64,000 nt of DNA from Allobosea sp. Root483D1 (lineage in GTDB: Bacteria > Pseudomonadota > Alphaproteobacteria > Rhizobiales > Beijerinckiaceae). A program made the position numbers and the translations under genes. The notes beneath the pieces are model-generated. The model was not told the origin of the DNA. It did no database searches and saw only the letters and a list, made by a program, of their open reading frames with translations. Positions within the stretch are counted from its first letter, which is position 1. The number at the start of each line of letters is the position of its first letter. Location: the NCBI RefSeq assembly GCF_001429505.1, contig NZ_LMJW01000022.1, positions 418,420 through 482,419 on the forward strand, given 5' to 3'. Shown here piece after piece: positions 61,468 through 64,000 of the stretch.

Positions 61468-62766
61468 ATGACCCCCGCCGCCCGCCTCAGCGCCGCCATC
61501 GAGGTCCTGACGGATCTGATCGAGCGCCGGCGCCCGGCGGCCGATGCGCTGAAGGATTGGGGGCTGTCGCGCCGCTTCGCCGGTTCGAAAGATCGCGCCG
61601 CCATCGCCTCGCTGGTCTATGACGCGCTGCGCCGCCGTGCCTCCTCCGCCCATGCGCTGGGCGAGGAGACGCCGCGGGCGCTGGTGCTCGGCATGCTGGT
61701 CAGCCAGCGCGGCCTCGGCGTCGAGGAGATTTCGGAGCTCTTCAACGGACAAAATCACGCGCCCGCACCGCTGACCGAATTCGAGGTCGCGGGGCTTGCC
61801 GCCTACGACCTCAACGCCGCGCCTGGCTGGGCGCGCGCCGACGTGCCGGACTGGCTCTGGCCCTCCTTCATGGCCGGCTTCGGCGACGACGCGGTCGCCG
61901 AAGGGCAGGCGCTGGCGGGCAGGGCGCCTGCCGATATCCGCACCAACCGGCTGAAGACCGACCGCGGCCGGTTGCGCACCGCGCTGGGCCATCTCCAACC
62001 GGAGCCGGGCGCCTGGTCGCCCGACGCCTTGCGCTTCCTGCCGGGGCCCGACGGGCGCGGCCCGTCGCTGCAGAGCGAGCCGAGCTTCTTCAACGGCGAG
62101 TTCGAGATCCAGGACGAGGGCTCGCAACTCGTGACCCTGCTCGCCGGCGCGCAGCCCGGCATGACCGTCGTCGATCTCTGCGCCGGCGCCGGCGGCAAGA
62201 CGCTGGCGCTCGCCGCGGTGCTCGGCGGCAAGGGGCGCATCTTCGCCACCGATCTCGACAGTCGCCGTCTGGCGCCGCTGCACGACCGGCTTGCCCGCTC
62301 GGGCGCCGAGAATGTCGAGGTGCGCGTGCCCAGGAGCCGCGGCCATGATGCGCTTGCCGATCTTTCCGGCGCGGTCGATCTGGTTCTCGTCGACGCGCCC
62401 TGCACCGGCTCGGGCACCTGGCGGCGCAATCCGGATGCGAAATGGCGGGTGCGCCCCGGAGCCCTGGCCGAGCGCGTCAAGGAACAGGCGCAGGTGCTCG
62501 ACCGTGCCGCCAGCCTGGCGAGGCCGGGCGGGCGCATCGCCTACATCACCTGCTCGATGCTGCCGGAGGAGAACGACGGCGCGGTCGAGGCCTTCCTGGC
62601 CCGGCATCAACGTTTCGAGCCGGTCGCGACGCGCTCCCTGCTGGATACCGGCGAGGTTGATTTCGGACTGCTCGCCCGTTTCGCAATGCGTTTCGGCCTG
62701 CAGCTCTCGCCGCGCCGCACGGGAACTGACGGGTTCTATCTGAGCTGCCTCTCGGCGCCGGCCTGA
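61468..62766 (+). CDS. RsmB/NOP-family RNA cytosine C5-methyltransferase
   Basis: A 432-residue SAM-dependent m5C methyltransferase. The N-terminal NusB-like helical part is AARLSAAIEVLTDLIERRRPA. The SAM loop is VVDLCAGAGGKTLALA. Motif IV is VLVDAPCTGSGTWRRNPDAK and motif VI is YITCSMLPEENDGAV, giving the two catalytic Cys. The target is probably 16S rRNA, but sequence alone does not fix the base. It is often upstream of guaA in Rhizobiales, as here. Confidence 0.9.
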   Translation: MTPAARLSAAIEVLTDLIERRRPAADALKDWGLSRRFAGSKDRAAIASLVYDALRRRASSAHALGEETPRALVLGMLVSQRGLGVEEISELFNGQNHAPAPLTEFEVAGLAAYDLNAAPGWARADVPDWLWPSFMAGFGDDAVAEGQALAGRAPADIRTNRLKTDRGRLRTALGHLQPEPGAWSPDALRFLPGPDGRGPSLQSEPSFFNGEFEIQDEGSQLVTLLAGAQPGMTVVDLCAGAGGKTLALAAVLGGKGRIFATDLDSRRLAPLHDRLARSGAENVEVRVPRSRGHDALADLSGAVDLVLVDAPCTGSGTWRRNPDAKWRVRPGALAERVKEQAQVLDRAASLARPGGRIAYITCSMLPEENDGAVEAFLARHQRFEPVATRSLLDTGEVDFGLLARFAMRFGLQLSPRRTGTDGFYLSCLSAPA

Positions 62767-62886
62767 ACCACCTCGTAGCCCGGCTGAGGCGGTATCAGTT
62801 TTGTCCCTAAGGAGGCGATTTGTGCGTCTTGCGGAGGCTCCGCCTTGCCGACATCTCCTTGGCTTCTTCATTGGAAGGAACCGGCC

Positions 62887-63198
62887 ATGACCGAGACTAC
62901 CGACGAGACCCTGGTTTCCATCGCAGTTCTGAAGGCGAAGCCCGGCCAGCGGGAGGCGTTGCGCCAGAGCTTGCTTGCGCTGATCGAGCCGACGCGAGCG
63001 GAGACGGGTTGCCTCGACTATGTGCTGTTTGAGCTCCGAGAAGAGCCGGGGACCTTCTACATGCGCGAGGCGTTCACCAGTGTGGCTGCGCTCGATGTCC
63101 ATAAGGCGACGCCGCATTTCCAGGCGTTCAAGGTCAACGCCGGGGACCTGCTGGCCGAGCCCCTGCGGCTGGTCGTCCTCGATCGGATCTCGTCCTGA
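62887..63198 (+). CDS. ABM-domain putative quinol monooxygenase
   Basis: A 103-residue antibiotic-biosynthesis-monooxygenase (YgiN-like) protein with a dimeric ferredoxin-like fold. Seen: VSIAVLKAKPGQREALRQSLL, then EPTRAETGCLDYVLFELREE, then FYMREAFTSVAALDVHKATP and HFQAF. The acid/His pair EPGTFYMRE and HK are family-typical. ATG 62887 starts the fold. Role probably quinone or reactive-oxygen handling. Confidence 0.85.
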   Translation: MTETTDETLVSIAVLKAKPGQREALRQSLLALIEPTRAETGCLDYVLFELREEPGTFYMREAFTSVAALDVHKATPHFQAFKVNAGDLLAEPLRLVVLDRISS

Positions 63199-63272
63199 GC
63201 TGTCTCGCTGCGCCGGCCTGATCCGCTCTCAGCGCCGTTGCGCGCTCGCGCGCGATGGCGTAACCGGGCGCG

Positions 63273-64000
63273 ATGAGCGCCCAGCCCCAAAACCCCGCCC
63301 TTCACGACTCCATTCTGATCATCGACTTCGGCAGTCAGGTGACGCAGCTGATCGCGCGCCGCGTGCGCGAGATCGGGGTCTATTGCGAGATCGCGCCGTT
63401 CCAGTCGGCCTCCGACGCTTTCCAGCGCCTGAAGCCCAAGGGCGTGATCTTCTCCGGCGGCCCGGCTTCGGTGCCGGATGAGGGCTCGCCGCGCGCGCCG
63501 CAGGAGGTGTTCTCCTCCGGCCTGCCGGTGCTCGGCATCTGCTACGGCCAGCAGACCATGGCCCATCAGCTCGGCGGCAAGGTCGAAGGTGGCCACGCCG
63601 CCGAGTTCGGCCGCGCCGATGTCGAGATCGTCACGCCGTCAGCCTTGTTCGAAGGCGTCTGGGAGGAGGGCGGGCGCTATCCGGTCTGGATGAGCCATGG
63701 CGATCGCGTCACCCAGCTTCCGGCCGGGTTCACCGTCAAGGCCACCTCCGAGAACGCGCCCTATGCGGTGGCGAGCGACGAGGACAGGCGCTTCTACTCG
63801 ACCATGTTCCACCCCGAGGTGGTGCACACCCCGGATGGCGGCAAGCTGCTGCGCAATTTCGTCGTCGACATCTGCGGCTGCAAGCCCGACTGGAGCATGT
63901 CGGCCTATCGCGCCGAGATGCAGAAGAAGATCCGCGAGCAGGTCGGCACCGGTCGCGTCATCTGCGGGCTCTCCGGCGGCGTCGACTCGGCAGTCGCGGC
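63273..64000 (+). CDS. guaA: GMP synthase (glutamine-hydrolysing), 5' part
   Basis: The first 242 codons of GuaA, which amidates XMP to GMP; the gene runs off the right edge. The class I glutamine amidotransferase domain has [20 protein letters not shown], the nucleophile Cys in [12 protein letters not shown], and the His/Glu pair in [13 protein letters not shown]. The PP-loop ATP motif [13 protein letters not shown] starts the synthetase domain at the very edge. ATG 63273 is the only start near the fold. Confidence 0.95.
   Translation, partial: MSAQPQNPALHDSILIIDFGSQVTQLIARRVREIGVYCEIAPFQSASDAFQRLKPKGVIFSGGPASVPDEGSPRAPQEVFSSGLPVLGICYGQQTMAHQLGGKVEGGHAAEFGRADVEIVTPSALFEGVWEEGGRYPVWMSHGDRVTQLPAGFTVKATSENAPYAVASDEDRRFYSTMFHPEVVHTPDGGKLLRNFVVDICGCKPDWSMSAYRAEMQKKIREQVGTGRVICGLSGGVDSAVA

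Noticed and set aside
1-64000. CRISPR array, prophage or insertion sequence
   Set aside because: No regularly spaced direct repeats, transposase, integrase or phage structural gene cluster was seen; the lone spike-like gene is not enough.

Overview
The window is high-GC chromosomal DNA from an alphaproteobacterium of the Rhizobiales (Hyphomicrobiales). Its gene content and order resemble Bosea and related genera, but the genus is an inference. Evidence includes the block purM-purN / CDP-alcohol phosphatidyltransferase / AI-2E permease / hdaA / desaturase / ppk / ppx / rnd / aspS, an aapJQMP-type general amino-acid transporter, an NDUFS4-type complex I subunit, and dispersed GTCAT...ATGACG intergenic repeats. 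Most genes are ordinary housekeeping or transport genes. I see no prophage, transposase, CRISPR array or integrated element.

Layout. 1-2019 (-): passenger part of a large autotransporter that runs off the left edge just before its barrel. 2160-3786 (-): alanyl-tRNA editing protein and mercaptopyruvate sulfurtransferase. 3946-4755 (+): an SDR oxidoreductase. 4802-7093 (-): photolyase followed by an AAC(3)-type acetyltransferase. 7237-7827 (+): an orphan phage-spike-like beta-helix protein. 7919-12314 (-): an RND efflux pump and its adaptor. 12566-15890 (+): gatB, two GNAT acetyltransferases and a glutathione S-transferase. 15986-18237: DUF2147, Sel1-like and GNAT genes, then ndk. 18324-23542: MipA/OmpV porin, a molybdopterin oxidoreductase, a secreted Cys protein, a Fax-type GST and a divergent WYL regulator. 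23669-37202: the purine / phospholipid / replication-control / polyphosphate / RNase D / aspS block. 37209-40403: two small lipoproteins and a surface-glycan cluster. 40414-43086: a 634-residue secreted unknown and a DUF192 protein. 43115-45950: IclR regulator, solute-binding protein and an M24-fold hydrolase. 46073-46781: tRNA-Pro, complex I subunit, tRNA-Arg and a small acidic protein. 47393-50244: ArnT-like / polyprenyl-P-sugar synthase / LAB_N operon. 50254-52240: metC, a downstream solute-binding domain and an upstream mini-ORF. 52437-59317: three tandem solute-binding proteins plus aapQ, aapM and aapP. 59475-64000: a secreted basic protein, glpQ, a lipoprotein, an RsmB-type methyltransferase, an ABM monooxygenase and the start of guaA.

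How parts work together. ppk and ppx overlap and together build and degrade polyphosphate. A PHO-box-like site precedes ppk and a weaker one precedes glpQ, suggesting phosphate control of both. The three periplasmic binding proteins probably feed one AapQMP membrane complex. The middle copy has lost the Arg expected to hold the amino-acid carboxylate, so the cluster may have widened its ligand range. The ArnT-like operon probably puts a charged sugar on lipid A or LPS core.

The observations I rate highest are the orphan gp5/VgrG-like beta-helix gene, the diverged second binding protein with a structurally conserved leader hairpin, the M24-fold enzyme lacking four of five metal ligands, the WYL-regulator operator palindrome, and the PHO box before ppk.
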